A stretch of 64,000 nucleotides of DNA from Pomphorhynchus laevis (GCA_012934845.2 WNNJ02002161.1:29236-93235), one strand, 5' to 3'. Shown: positions 14,001 to 25,616, counted from the first letter of the stretch. Notes: generated by a model not told the origin, from the sequence alone. A program made the numbers and translations.

Positions 14001-17000
14001 ATCTAACTCCTATCCCATATCAAAGTATGACCTGATCTTTATTCCGTTCGAATATTACCTTCTAGCGTATATATTTTGTCCATTAAATCCAAAATATAAT
14101 GTCGTTAATTCTAAAGATAAACCTGGCAACTTTTACACATTTCTTGCCAATGTTCAGTACTAAATTTGATTTTTTTAGTTTTTTATTGGTGGACCTGTAA
14201 GTGGATCCGTTCTTAATTTTCCATTAAAATAAATTATATTCCAAAGCAATGACGAAATAACAATTAACCTAGTCATTGGTTCGGAATATGATCTGCACTA
14301 ATAAACAAATCCATTGTAAGTCCTCGTGTTGATCTTGGCGACCTGAAACACAATGAGAAATGGGCACGCTATTGCGAACGACAGTTTCCTTTTTAATTTT
14401 TGCGATCTCCTCTGAATAAAGCGAATTTGATTTTTGTTTTGGTTTTTGAAGTTTTTTATTGGTGGACCTGTAAGTGGCTCCTTCTCCACATTTATCATTA
14501 AAATAAATTATATTATAGTTGCTTTTTAATTATTATTTATTTTTAATTATTTATTTTTAATTATTTATTTTTAATTATTATTTTTGTTGTAATATTGTAA
14601 CATTGTTATTATATTGTTAGTTAATTTAGTTAGTTACTCAATTATTCTGATTTATAAATTCTCAAACAAATTATTTCAAATCAATGTTTATTGATTTAAT
14701 TTGTACAATCCTTTTTAATTTTATAGTCTTATACGCGCAGTTGTGGCTAAAAATGATGTTATTGTCCCCAAATATACAGAGGAAAATGAGGAGGGTAACT
14801 CTGAGAATTTTGAAATAATCAATGAGTTTAACGAGAACACCGGAGCTGATGACGAATTCGAAAAGCTTCGTAATGACGACGAAGTTTCGTACGATGGGGA
14901 GGAAAATGAGGAAGTTGAAAATGAAATCGATGAATGTGAAGAATCGGACGTGGATAATAGTAAGTGTTCGCTTGTGTATCAAAAATTCAAACTCGCTAGT
15001 TTCTATTTTAAAAATATTTAGCTATTTTTATTTATATTTTTCATTAATTGATTATTATATTTAACTGATTAATTAATGATTTATTATATTCTAGCAAATA
15101 TGTACTTTTATAAACTTATAATATCATGACTTTGTAGTTATATTCTGAACTGAATTATAACATATTCATATTCTAACAACTTTGTAGTATTATGAACTAA
15201 TAATATCATGACTTCGTAAATCTATTCTAAACGAATTAATGAATTATTAATTATATTCCAGCAAATATGTTGTGTTATAAACTAATAATATCATGACTTC
15301 GTAAATCTATTCTAAACGAATTAATGAATTATTAATTATATTCTAGCAACTACGAAAACAGCATTCATAATATAAAATCTTTTATTCTGAAGATTTGACA
15401 TTTAATTTTTGGATTTTAAAAATTTCGAATACTACGAATCAATTCAATAGTTGATTATTCCTTCTACTAAGGATATTGCTTCTTATCAATCATATATAAA
15501 TAGGATTAATAGTCTTTGAATATTAAGGTCTTTATAAATATTCTTTTGATTTAAGTCGTTTAAATTAAAGCGACATTTTAAAAATTTATCCCAAGTTTCT
15601 GAATTTCACCTTTAATCTGAATTTATGGTAATTTTTAAAATTACCATGAATGAATTGTAGAATAATTTTTGAGTTATGATTTTTACTAATTTGTAGACGA
15701 TGATACGGTTGTGCAAGAGGTTACTCTCGAATGTATTGAAAATGGCGTTCTTCCGGTGAAAAGGAAGGCGATTGAAAATTCGTCAAATATTAATCTCGCA
15801 CGTATCAGGGTAAGCTGGTATAAAATTTCTGCTAGAATAAACTTTATTTGACAGTCAATTTAATAATTTTGCACTTTTAGCATGTTCTCAGCTTGAGCGA
15901 ATTTTTAACGGACTACACGTATTGTCCAACTACTGAGTTATGGTCAGAATTAACGCTCACGGTATGTTATAAATATTCTGTATAAATATTCTATATAAAC
16001 TTTCTGTCTATATGAATAAAATACTTAAAGTAATTAAAGTACACTTTTAAATATTGTAAAGTAATCGAAATTAATACTGGTATAAAACACTATTTCAGTA
16101 TTAATTCTACAAAAGAATTTTTAGAACAGACAAAAGGAATAAATTTTCAGAATATAAATACGTACGATTTTAGTACGCTTTATACAAATCTAGATTTAGT
16201 AGATATTAAAGAAGAGTTAGTAAAATTAATTAATCTTATATTCGGAAAAAGATATACATATATATGTTATAATAATTATAACGCCTATCTAACAAAAATT
16301 AAACCATCAAATAAATATAAATATATGGATAAAATTGAATTAATAGAATCCTTAAATATTTTGATAAATCAAAATTATTTAAAAGTAGGGACATCTATAT
16401 TTAGACAAGTAAAAGGTGTTCCAATGGGTGGTAATAGTAGCCCAATTATAGCTGACTTGTTTTTAAGCTTTATAGAATATGAATTTGTTCATAACTGTGT
16501 AAAAACTAAATCTAAACAATATAAATATATGAAATATATGTTTCGATACATTGATGATATATGTGTATTTAATTCTAATAATTTTTATTCAATTAGTGAG
16601 CACATTTATCCAGAAAGCCTTATTCTTAACAAAACCAATATTAATGATAAAGAAGGTGTATATCTAGATATGAACATTAAATTAACATTAACTAAAACTA
16701 CTATTAATTTATATCGTAAAGATGACATATTTAAATTTACAAGAAACATATTTTTGCATGAGCATTCATGCATACCATATAATATAAAATATAATACATT
16801 AAATAATGAAATTTTAAGAATTGCAACAATATGTAATGATATTGGCTTTCTTCAAAATCATTTAAATAATTTAATAGATACATATTTTAAACTAGGTTAC
16901 TATAAAAATAACATCAAACAGAAAATAGTAAAATATATAAATCAACACAATAATATAAAGAATAAATTTAAACTCTTAAGTGGCAAATTTTTATGGATGG

Positions 17001-20000
17001 ATAATAAATAATATACTTTGTATTAGAATAAGATACTATATAATCAAATTTAATAAGAGGAAATACGTCCTTAGCACGTATTTTGCCCTTTTGCTATGTT
17101 GGGTAGAGGAATTGGGGGCCGAATTAGTCAATTCATAAAAATTGATTTTTATTTTTAATTTCAGTTTATAATTCATCTTGATTTAAATTATAGAAAATCT
17201 AAAAACAATTATTTATCTTATTATTTAATTATTAAATTTTGATTTAACATCATTATGTTTTGTTTATTTTATAATTTTATTAAATACGTAGACTCAGTTA
17301 GCTGATTTGATTATGTAAGTTATCACATAATTAAGGACATAATTTTTAAAATATATTATTATGGATACAAACATATTCGCCTTGATTAAGCAATAGCCAA
17401 TTACATACTAATGCCTAAACTACAATGATTTGTATGATTTGCGTGAAAATTGAATTCTTTGATTACCGTAGAGCCGTGGCAACTGCGATTCCGTTACTCG
17501 ATTCTGCTTGATATGCAATGTAATGTATAAAAGTGTAATAATGAGATATTAAATGAATATTTAATTAATTAAATATTAATTATATATTAATTATATATTA
17601 TATCTAATTACATATTTAAATATTTAATCTAAACTTTCGGTTTAGAATTTTTAAAAGTTCATTTGTAAACCAAATAAACTGTAAAACGAATTCCAAACGA
17701 ATGTTAATGTTTACTATTGAAACGAACATTACTATAAGAAGTATTGCCGTTTCAAAAGGCAAGTTGTACTGCTTTGGAGTGGACGAGTTGACAATATTGC
17801 TTTGACCTCTATACTGTGTTGCTGTTCAGCAGTGGTGGCGTAATGATAAAAAAATCATTTTATTAGGGTTTAACAGCTTGTCAACTTTTAAGATGTCTTA
17901 AAATGTAATTAGCAATTTAACATATACCTTAAAATGTAATTTAATAATTTTTATGCTAATTTAAATATTTTTAAAATTAATTTCTTTCATATTTAGATGC
18001 ATTTAAATATTGTTCTGTTTTAAGCTTAATGCCAGAAATCCTCGTGTTGATGTTACCGGAATTTTAGACAATGTCATTAAAACTTCGCCTATTAGACCAA
18101 CAACCAATATTAAACGGTCTGTTATCATTGATGGTCAGGCTGTAGACGGCAAACAAGAAAGAATTTTTCAAACAGAAGGCATTGACTTACAGGCTAGTTT
18201 TTATTTTTCAAATTCATTTTTATTTTCCAATCAAGATAGTTTTTCAATGCTTGAAATTAACGGTTTTCAAATGCTCAAAAGTAATGGTTTTCTAATGTTC
18301 GAAAGTAATGTTTTCCAATGTTCGAACATTGAGCATAGCTTTTTGTTCAAAAATTAAACGTAATGGTTTCGCACTCAACGATTGATTTTGCAATGTTCGA
18401 ACGGAATGCACACTATTAAACAACATTTAACAAAATATAAGACAATTTGTAATAAGGCATATGTATTCCTATCGTTAAACTCGATTTAAAGCAATTACTA
18501 TTAGTAATTACTGTTATTTACTAAATGTCTCAATATTAAACTTTTTGCTAAAGCAAAATACAATTTACCATAATTTGATCAAATTATAATATAATTATTT
18601 AATCAAATCATATTATGGAATGTCTGTTCATTTATTGTGCTATTTAACATGTTTATAAAATCACAGATTTTTAATATTAGGTCTTTTCTTAAGATAAGGG
18701 TATTCATCTTTTCACTTGAAATATTACGCAATTGATCATGTTGAAACTTAGCACAATAATAAGTTTTCTTTCATGAAATCAAATATAATTGGATACTGTG
18801 TCGGTTGATATTCTTTATCACAAATAGCACAATTTATAAAAACTGTATTGCTGCTACTGTATATTCTATGACCTTCGAAATATAAAAGTTGGTATTAGTT
18901 TATATTTGAAAGAAAATATTTTTGCAAAAAAAAACGATGAAAAGATTTACGTTCCCAACTATATGTCGCAATGAACTATCTTTGATTGTGTACAGTTGAA
19001 TATCGATTAAATACTTTTTAAAACGTTTTGTTTCTCATGCTTTAAGACTAATAACTAATTTTATAAATAATAACTAATTGTAATTAAAAATTTAACTATT
19101 CAATTAACTATTTAATTAAATTATTTAACTATTTTATTTAACTATTTAATTAAAACTTTTTCTTAATTTCTTTTTATTTTTTTAACTTGATAAACCGTAT
19201 TTCATAAAAATGTCTATTCTATATATTTAATTTTAAGATATTTCCCGGTAGAATATATTTACGCATATTCTATTTTGTCCTCAAATGTCTCTCAAAATGT
19301 AATAAATAATCAGGAATGTTTCATGCTACATGATTTAACCAATTCAGATATAACATTTCACACAAAACTAAGTTACTTAAATAATTTTGTAAATAGAGAT
19401 TATAAAAATTAATCGAAATAAAGTAAAATTTAATACTCCATGCAATGCTCGATTGCATTTTAATTGAAAAAGTCGATATTTTACTTTGTCCTTTGTTTTT
19501 ATTTTAGTTATGCCATCATAGCCTTAGCAAAATCGAAAGTTATACGAAATTGTTCACCTACAATTTTAACGAATAACAAATCAGCATAAAAATCTCGGAT
19601 ACCCGGGATCATTCAGCCCGTGGGTGGAGTAGATCTCAACACCTCCCTGAGTATCGTACATCTTCTTACATTTAAGAGAAAAATTCGAGCTTTCAGTTCG
19701 ATTTATTTACCTCCATAGTCTCGCTATTTATGAATATCGACTCAAGTACTATTCTGCGATTGTTCTCTTAGTACCGTTGCCGCCTACTCAAACGCAATTC
19801 TACAATCGGTGGAAATGACGTGATTAAATAGGGCCGACGACGTGTCATGTCGTTTTAAACTATACTTATGTTGGTAGATTCTCTCGGCAAGAACTTGTTT
19901 GGTCTGACCAACATTTGTTCTATTACAATCAGCACAAGGTATAGCAAACACGACGCTACTTTCTCGTATGTAAGGTTTGCGTTTGAAAATCCCGTCAAGA

Positions 20001-23000
20001 GTGGCACCTCTCTTATAAAAAACATTAAGCTGCTTGTCAAATTTATAGTTTATTTTTTTATAAAATATAATTTTATACAAATAATTTTTAAATATAAATA
20101 TAATTATAAAAATAATTAAATAAATATAATATTTTTATATTTTAGTTTATTGATGATAAAATCGTTGATATAGCAAGAAAATAAAATAAAAATACATATC
20201 AAGTAAAATATAAATAATATCAATATTTGTATATTTTTAACAAAAATATACAAATACATGTAATATCTTTATATATAAAAATGTAAATAATATTAATATT
20301 TAATATTTAAAATAATTTAATGTAAAATATGTAAATTAAAGCGCATCTGATTAAATAAATTTAAATTTTCAAATTTGCAATGATAAATAAATATGTAAAT
20401 AGTGATTGAAAACTGATATTCAGTAAATATTTAAAAATATTTATGTACAAAGTAAAATATAAATAATATAAATATTTGTATATTTTTAACAAAACGATAC
20501 AAATGTATTTAATATTTTTATATGCAAAAATATATAAAAATAATATTTTATCACACAAAATTGTTAAAGCTTTAAATTATAGCTTTATTCTAGTTGTTGA
20601 ATTGTACTATTTAATTCTACTCATGTGAAAATAGTATTTATTAAGAGATTTTTGAAGTTATTAAAAATATCAATTTATAAGTTACATTACATTGATGATT
20701 TTTCAGGAGTTAATGAATTACCCAAAAGTCTTTGATTTAAACAGATTAACATGTAATAGCATACACGAAATGGCCAAGGTGTTTGGAATTGAAGCTGCCG
20801 GACGAACACTAATAAAAGTATGAATTTTAATTAACAAGGATTTTTACAGTTCTCTATATGGATTTGCGTTTATAAATTAAATACGGATATCGTATTAAAT
20901 ATGGATGTATTAAAAAAAGGATTTCGTTCATACTATTAAATGCACTAAATATCGACGGGCTCCTAGCAGTCCAATTATATATAATATGCATATTATATAT
21001 AATATTTACAATATTTATATTATTAATATATAATTAATATATTAATATATTATTTTTAAAAATATTTAATAAGCAATATAAAAGAATTTGTATCGGTAAT
21101 GACGTTTATAATACTGATTGTCTGTATTTAGTTATAACAAATAAGCACTTAAACCAAATTAAAAAATTTACCATTTTAATATCTTTATTATTAATATAAT
21201 GTAGTTTAATTTTCATTTGACGATTTGCTAATTGAATAATCTATTAAAACAATATTTGATTATATAATATTTTAATAAATTTTAAGCTTTCTCATCTTTG
21301 CAAATGTTTTAGATAGCATCTAGAATTCCTTTCTGAATCTTGAATAATTTTAGAATATGATAACTTATTTTAAATTTTAAATTTTATATATTGTAAATTC
21401 TAGCTGGAGTATAAAAATGATATAAACGTATTTCAAATAAATTATTTGACAAAAATATGTATAACTCTAATTAAATACAATATGTAATAAATTCAATTTA
21501 TTTATATTTCGTATTTCCGTATTCTTTCAGATACATCGATTTCGGATACGATGTATCTTTTCACATACATCGTATATTACTCGGTAGTTAATTCATAAAA
21601 GTTGATTTTATTTATAATTTTAATTTTATATTTTTAATTTATCTAAAAATCAGTTGGAATCAGTTGAGAGCTAGAAACAAGGAAGAATTGAGCGTGTTAA
21701 GCATTGCAATAAAAAGAGAATCACTAATTATAGCTACAACGAAGAATGCATAGACATAAAATAAGATGACGATATGATAAATATCGATATGATAAATCAA
21801 TTTTAGATATGATAAATCAATCAGTTTAGATATGATAAATCAATTTCATACACAAATATGTTAGAAAATAGCGAATTCAAAATTACTTTTTGAATCTTAA
21901 ATTATCTTAAAATATATAATGTCATTTTAAATTTTATATTTTAAATATTGTAAATGCTAGCTGGAATATAAAAATGATATTAATTATATTCAAATATAAT
22001 ATCTGATAAAAATATATAATATTACATATGTTATATTATATTATTACATATTATTATTAATATATTATATAATATTTTTATTTCATTTATTATTAATATG
22101 ATTAATATTTATTAGAAGACGGCATTAATACATTAGTACATTGATATTTTTTTAATATTCAATAAGCAATATGAAAGAGTTTGTATCAGTAAGGACGTTT
22201 ATAATATCGATTGTCTTTGTTAATTTTATATTTTAAATGCTAGCTGGAATATAAAAATGAATAAATTTATAAATTTTTAATAAATTTATTCAAATTTATT
22301 ATATTTGAATAAAATATATAAATTTTATTCAAATATAATTTCTGATATATATAATATAACTATAATTATATACAATATCCAATAAATTCAATTTATTTAT
22401 ATTTCGTATTACTGTATTCATTACTGTATTAATTATTTATTTATAATTAATTTTGATTATTAAATATAATATTATTAATATTAAAATATATATTATAATT
22501 ACATAATATTATTAATGTATCATATAATATTTTTATTACATTCATTATTATTAATATTATTAATATCTATTAGAAGACGGCATTAATACATTAGTACATT
22601 GATATTATTTAAAAAAATATTCAATAAGCAATATTAAAGAGTTGATATGGGTATGGTCGTTTATAATATTGATTGTCTGAATTACTTTTATATTTTAAAT
22701 ATATTTAAATTCTAGCTGGAGTATAAAAATGAAATTAATTTAATTCAAATATAATATCTGATAAACAAATATATAATAGATAACTCTAATTATATACAAT
22801 ATCCAATAAATTCAATTTATTTATATTTCGTATTACTATGGCATTATTATTACTATATCTATGGCAGCAGACAATCCGATATAATTAGGTCAACAAATAA
22901 AGTCCAAATAATTAGGCCAATAAATAAAGTCGATATAAAATGCAGATAATTATCTTATAATCAAATAATTATAGAGTAATTAATATTCAAATGTTATTAT

Positions 23001-23900
23001 TAATATTAATGTTAATACTAATATTTTAATATTTAATTTAATAAATATAATAAAGTTTATATTCTTATACAGGTATTTTATCTTTTAAATATCGCTATTA
23101 AGAAAAATGAAAATAATAAAATAAAAAAATAAATAATTATAATAAAATTAAATGAAAATAATTTTACAATTACTCAAATTCCATGATTTATCTTTTTTCA
23201 AGTATCTGTGCAATGAGTGCATACATCTTGGTTCAATTTCGATCAGATTTGACTTTACTAAATACATTTATCGCAAATACATCAATGTTGTTTTGTAACG
23301 AAAAACAAAATCATGATAATATCAATTATATTAGTGTTAAAACAATAACATGATTAATTAATCGTTCAATATTTTTATTTTTAGATTACTATTAAATATT
23401 GACTGCGAACCTTTTCGAAGATGGTTCGTAGTCAATTCGTATGATTATTAAATGTAATAAAATAAATGATTAATGTAATCATTTAGTAATTCAAAAAATT
23501 AATTTATCAATTTCATTTAATAATTATAATTAAGTAATCAATTAATTTTAAGGAAATTGTTGCAGTATTTTCGGCTTATGGTATCAACGTAGATTACAGA
23601 CACCTCAGCTTGTTAGCCGATTACATGACTTATCAAGGAAAGTATTCTGGTTTCAATAGACTAAATATGGTTGCCAACCCATCTTCCCTTCAAAAAATGT
23701 CATTTGAAACTGCGTTTGGTGTTATTAAAGAATCTGTTTTACGAGGTTCGCTTATTATAATTATGATTTTGGTTGTAACCTTCGCTCTTGTATGTTCAGG
23801 TGACTCTGATTTTATGCAAAGTCCATCATCCTGCATATTCGTAGGACAACCGGCTCGGCTTGGCACAGGATTTGTTGATCTAATAGATAAAAACACATAG
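5079..23900 (+). CDS. POLR1A: DNA-directed RNA polymerase I largest subunit, C-terminal half (multi-exon)
   Basis: Catalytic-side subunit of nucleolar RNA polymerase I, which makes the large rRNA precursor. Exons supported by splice sites, phase and homology: 5079-5861, 5921-6214, 7128-7291, 7338-7545, 7588-8019, about 14727 or 14741-14959, 15697-15809, 15881-15961, 18025-18192, 20707-20817, 23553-23745 and 23800-23900 (stop TAG). About 960 residues are visible, matching the C-terminal half of the usual ~1700. The 5' exons are not found here and must lie further upstream. Phase does not close between 8019 and the acidic exon, so one small exon in that 6.7-kb intron is probably missed. Many introns are 42-60 bases; the long ones are filled with retroelements. 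No lesion is seen in the coding exons, so the gene is likely functional. Confidence 0.93.
10733..10760 (-). ncRNA. Hammerhead ribozyme core in the left Penelope terminal repeat
   Basis: On the minus strand: CTGATGA, a 6-base-pair stem II (GATAGC, loop AGGA, GCTATC), then GAAA. These are the two conserved hammerhead boxes with a perfect stem II between them. A three-base stem III (ATA/TAT) followed by C can be drawn downstream; stem I is not convincing. Hammerheads are known in the pLTRs of Penelope-like elements. Activity cannot be judged here. Confidence 0.75.
12482..12509 (+). ncRNA. Hammerhead ribozyme core in the right Penelope terminal repeat
   Basis: Same core as the left repeat but on the plus strand: CTGATGA, stem II GATAGC/GCTATC closed by AGGA, then GAAA. 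Both copies point outwards from the element. The core is identical in the two arms although flanking bases have diverged. Confidence 0.75.
14500..14600. repeat. Short A/T tandem repeat (TTTTTAATTATTTA)
   Basis: Three to four copies of TTTTTAATTATTTA in the POLR1A intron just upstream of the acidic exon. A pair of related segments (TTTTTTATTGGTGGACCTGTAAGTGG type) also repeats at about 14175-14235 and 14440-14520. Confidence 0.6.
14727..15961 (+). CDS. POLR1A: POLR1A exon block 2: acidic linker and return to the conserved core
   Basis: The exon ending at 14959 codes for an extremely acidic stretch ([26 protein letters not shown]), the counterpart of the long Glu/Asp-rich insertion in animal POLR1A. 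Its left boundary is uncertain: acceptor TTTTATAG at 14726 or GCGCAG at 14740. It splices in phase 1 (AAT-A / AC) to 15697-15809, then to 15881-15961 ([10 protein letters not shown], matching the ESLWCQVTV region of the human protein). The intron 14960-15696 holds an ~85-base tandem repeat. The donor at 15962 (ACG/GTATG) opens the intron that carries a Penelope-like element. Confidence 0.85.
15072..15352. repeat. ~85-base intronic tandem repeat, 3-4 copies
   Basis: The phrase ACTAATAATATCATGACTTC recurs at about 15196 and 15281, with more diverged copies to the left; each unit also carries TTATATTCTAGCAA or TTATATTCCAGCAA. It lies inside POLR1A intron 14960-15696. Confidence 0.7.
15998..17330 (+). 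mobile_element. Naiad-like Penelope element: reverse transcriptase and 3' tail
   Basis: In the POLR1A intron 15962-18024, sense orientation. After a short piece of the RT N-terminal region ([12 protein letters not shown] at about 16003), an open frame runs from 16034 to 17011. RT boxes in order: [46 protein letters not shown], then the thumb [11 protein letters not shown] and [11 protein letters not shown]. The QVKG-PMGG and RYIDD boxes with [11 protein letters not shown] mark a Penelope-like RT close to the widespread invertebrate family usually called Naiad. A noncoding tail follows, ending near 17281-17310 at ACGTAGACTCAGTTAGCTG, a sequence repeated at other copies. The 5' half (GIY-YIG) is absent. 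Confidence 0.85.
18025..23900 (+). CDS. POLR1A: POLR1A exon block 3: C-terminal exons
   Basis: Exon 18025-18192 ([10 protein letters not shown] to QTEGIDLQ) joins 20707-20817 ([14 protein letters not shown]) without gap when compared with human NTEGINLPELFKY. The donor there reads CAG/GCTAGT, so this is a GC-AG intron. Exon 23553-23745 ([33 protein letters not shown]) is followed by a 54-base intron (23746-23799) that has no stop and keeps the frame, then [20 protein letters not shown] and the stop at 23900. The human protein has the same spacing only if those 54 bases are removed. The C-terminus completes the clamp/jaw fold of the subunit. Confidence 0.9.
18215..18420. repeat. Imperfect ~25-base repeats with ATGTTCGAA
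   Basis: Directly after the GC donor of POLR1A, units resembling AGTAATGGTTTTCTAATGTTCGAA repeat about five times with drift. Purely intronic; no coding signal. Confidence 0.6.
19600..20090 (-). mobile_element. Penelope-like C-terminal fragment (GIY-YIG endonuclease)
   Basis: Minus strand. 20080-19784 reads [42 protein letters not shown] and [18 protein letters not shown]: a GIY-YIG fold of the canonical Penelope C-terminus, with N in place of Y in the second motif. Further down (about 19770-19690), [21 protein letters not shown] follows in a shifted frame, the usual end of Penelope ORFs. No RT is left. It lies antisense in the POLR1A intron 18193-20706. Confidence 0.8.
20890..23520. repeat. 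Degenerate ~460-550-base tandem repeats in the last long POLR1A intron
   Basis: CTAGCTGGA(G/A)TATAAAAATGA recurs near 21402, 21957, 22239 and 22713. TTAGAAGACGGCATTAATAC recurs near 22110 and 22569. An AATATTCAATAAGCAATAT phrase followed by a GGACGTTTATAAT-like phrase recurs near 21063, 22158 and 22618. The spacing between matching marks is 460-550 bases. The sequence is otherwise very AT-rich and noncoding. Confidence 0.7.
21530..21780 (+). pseudogene. Decayed copy of the Penelope-tail plus small membrane-protein unit
   Basis: 21573-21655 matches the Naiad-like 3' tail seen at 28731-28815 (ATACATCGTAT, ACTC-GTAGTTA, then TTTTAATTTTATATTTTTAA). Directly after it, 21661-21775 aligns with the middle of the small membrane-protein gene at 29000-29494: CAGTTGAGAGCTAGAAACAA against CAGCTGAGAGATAGAAGCAA, then GCAATAA, TTAGCTAC versus TATAGCTAC, GAAGAATGCATA and AAGATGA. 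The N-terminal part and promoter are deleted and the frame is lost. It lies inside the POLR1A intron 20818-23552. Confidence 0.65.
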
Positions 23901-24390
23901 CTAAAAACGCTTTTTATACTAACAATGTAAAATATTCCAATACGTTTCAAAAATGTATTTAATGTTATTGCAATGACATTTGACATTATATATATTTTTA
24001 TAATTTTATTTAAACTAATTAAATCTAATAAGTTTAAATATTTATATTTATATATTTAATTTTAATAATTTAATATTTTTATTTTTTATCTTTATAAAAT
24101 GATATTCAACAAAAGCCAAAACAATTAATAATATATAGAAATCGTCAAAGAAAGTAGTTGCCTATATAAGAATCTCCAGCCGACTCCGGAAACTATTGGG
24201 CGAACCCTCGGTGCACGGCTGCGCACAATTAACAAAACATAAAGTATTAGCTATATCAAATTCACATAGATTCGGCAAATTTAAATTTTTGTGGTTTCTC
24301 TGTTTTTGTAACGTCTAATCTTATATGCGATTGATCTAATAAAATTGTATGTCGAGCAAACCAACATTGATAACCAGATAAAACAGATCA

Positions 24391-25024
24391 ATGCAAAGTG
24401 AAGGAAAACTGATTGATTGCATACATGAACAATGGAAACATATACTCACACACTCATCATCTAAAATTGCACCAGCATTGTTTAATGCCCCACAAATACA
24501 GAGTCTTATTGATTCAATACCATTCATATATGGTTAGACCGCAAATTACAAATACAGACAAAAATACGGGTGTAAAGAAGCAGCAACAACAATTCACATA
24601 CTTTTCTGATCTCATTGGGCGGTCCGATGGAAAATTTATAGGTATTAGTCATTCAGTTTTCGATATGCTATCACTGATTTGCTCTAAAGTACAACTACAA
24701 CCCGCTCTGCCTGATTGACCGAAAGCATGACTTCTGACCGAAACACTAAAACAACTGATCATCAAGCAAAGTTAAACGGGAGTAGTTATGGCCTTTCTGA
24801 AAAAGAGAATGACTGCACATACTGTGATGTTTGCATTTACTTACCAAATTCACTGTCATATGCATACAGGAGCCCTCAACAATGCTAAAATCAAGAGAAA
24901 ATTCTGACTGCCTTATATCGCAATTGCGGCTGAAATTTAGTAATGGTTCGGTCGAGTCCACATCGATCTATTTCTTACGGTGCATCTACGCAACACACTA
25001 TGTTCTTATTCAAACATCGAGATA
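24391..25024 (+). CDS. Unidentified probable spliced host gene or recent pseudogene
   Basis: Just downstream of POLR1A, base composition rises and four consecutive plus-strand segments read like protein: from 24391 (MQSEGKLIDCIHEQWKHIL, then FNAPQIQSLIDSIPFIYG); about 24560-24717 (KQQQQFTYFSDLIGRSDG, then FDMLSLICSKVQLQPALPD); 24729-24803 (NGSSYGLSEKENDCTYCD); and 24845-25024 (LISQLRLKFSNGSVESTS). A 41-base intron with GT-AG ends between CTYCD and EPSTMLKSREN fits phase 0. Other junctions are plausible (for example 55 bases after NAPQIQ) but weak. The minus strand also shows a tempting 48-base GT-AG intron here, so strand is not certain. The CxxC in CTYCD suggests metal binding; I do not recognise the family. 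Confidence 0.4.
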
Positions 25025-25121
25025 ATTAAAATGAACTTTTATTAATTCCACGACATACGAAACAATTTTGATTGACTGTTATTTGAAAATTGTTAAAAGC
25101 AATGAATTATCTGAAATATTA

Positions 25122-25607
25122 TTATTGTTTATATATATTTTTCTTATTTTTACAACAAATTAACATATTAAAAATTCGTGAACTCGTTAGTTTAAATCGA
25201 CGCCATCTAAGAACTTTTTTATTTCTAAAAATGCTAATATCTTCCCCTGGCTTCACCAGGTCAAGAACGCTGTAATCTAAATCGAGAAGGCGTTCTCTTA
25301 TCTGGTTTAGCCAAGATTGATCTCGATTATTTTGAATGCTAATCTTACTTCCTGTGACATTTGTTAACAAATTTGTGTCAGACATTGGTTTATCAAATCC
25401 AAACAAATCATCTTTATTACTTATGCATTCTTCTGTGTAGCTAAAAGGTGTCATTGTCTGCTTATTGCTACGTTCAACAACCTCATTTTTTCCTTGTTTA
25501 ATTTCCTTGCTTCTATCTCTCAGCTGATAATATACAATAGCACATAGAGCAATAAGGCTCGTATAGCAAACTATTAAAGACATGAACATATCAAATGTAA
25601 AAATCAT
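25122..25607 (-). CDS. Small single-pass membrane protein, copy A
   Basis: 161 residues from the ATG at 25607. A hydrophobic segment at residues 3-25 (FDMFMSLIVCYTSLIALCAI) is followed by a basic stretch (QLRDRSKEIKQGK), consistent with an N-terminal signal anchor and a hydrophilic tail. The tail has a conserved-looking block (DDLFGFDKPMSDTNLL; DQSWLNQIRERLLDLDY; LDLVKPGEDISIF; RWRRFKLTSSR) and a CCKNKK end. A TATAAATAC box lies about 25 bases before the ATG. I do not recognise the family. Two near-identical copies lie at 29009 and 30077. In all three the upstream flank is the 3' tail of a Naiad-like Penelope element. Confidence 0.65.
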   Translation of the reverse strand: MIFTFDMFMSLIVCYTSLIALCAIVYYQLRDRSKEIKQGKNEVVERSNKQTMTPFSYTEECISNKDDLFGFDKPMSDTNLLTNVTGSKISIQNNRDQSWLNQIRERLLDLDYSVLDLVKPGEDISIFRNKKVLRWRRFKLTSSRIFNMLICCKNKKNIYKQ

Positions 25608-25616
25608 TTTGAACAC

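Larger units (their letters stand above)
8460..14100 (+). mobile_element. Decayed LINE (CR1/jockey-like), split by a Penelope insertion
   Basis: Plus-strand remnants in broken frames. Around 9045-9200: [14 protein letters not shown], resembling the RRM-like part of a LINE ORF1. Around 9770-9910: endonuclease-like pieces ([19 protein letters not shown]). After the insertion, 12600-12810 reads like an RT fingers region ([18 protein letters not shown], then [12 protein letters not shown]). At about 13230 a [11 protein letters not shown] box is visible. Around 13600-13720 are remnants of the C-terminal region. Many stops and frameshifts; old. Its bases are CT-rich compared with the surrounding AT-rich intron. 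It lies in the same orientation as POLR1A inside the intron 8020-14726. Confidence 0.7.

Noticed and set aside
16325-17011. Host gene with an RT-like domain (telomerase)
   Set aside because: The RYIDD and PMGG boxes, 3' tail and multiple copies show a Penelope-like element.
20361-20558. 65-residue Tyr/Ile/Lys-rich open frame
   Set aside because: Composition is that of random AT-rich sequence inside a POLR1A intron.
24745-24929. Minus-strand spliced gene (exon 24929-24845, 48-base intron, exon 24796-24745 ending in a stop)
   Set aside because: Splice ends look good, but the protein is short and unrecognised, and the plus strand reads as coding over a longer stretch. Kept only as an alternative.
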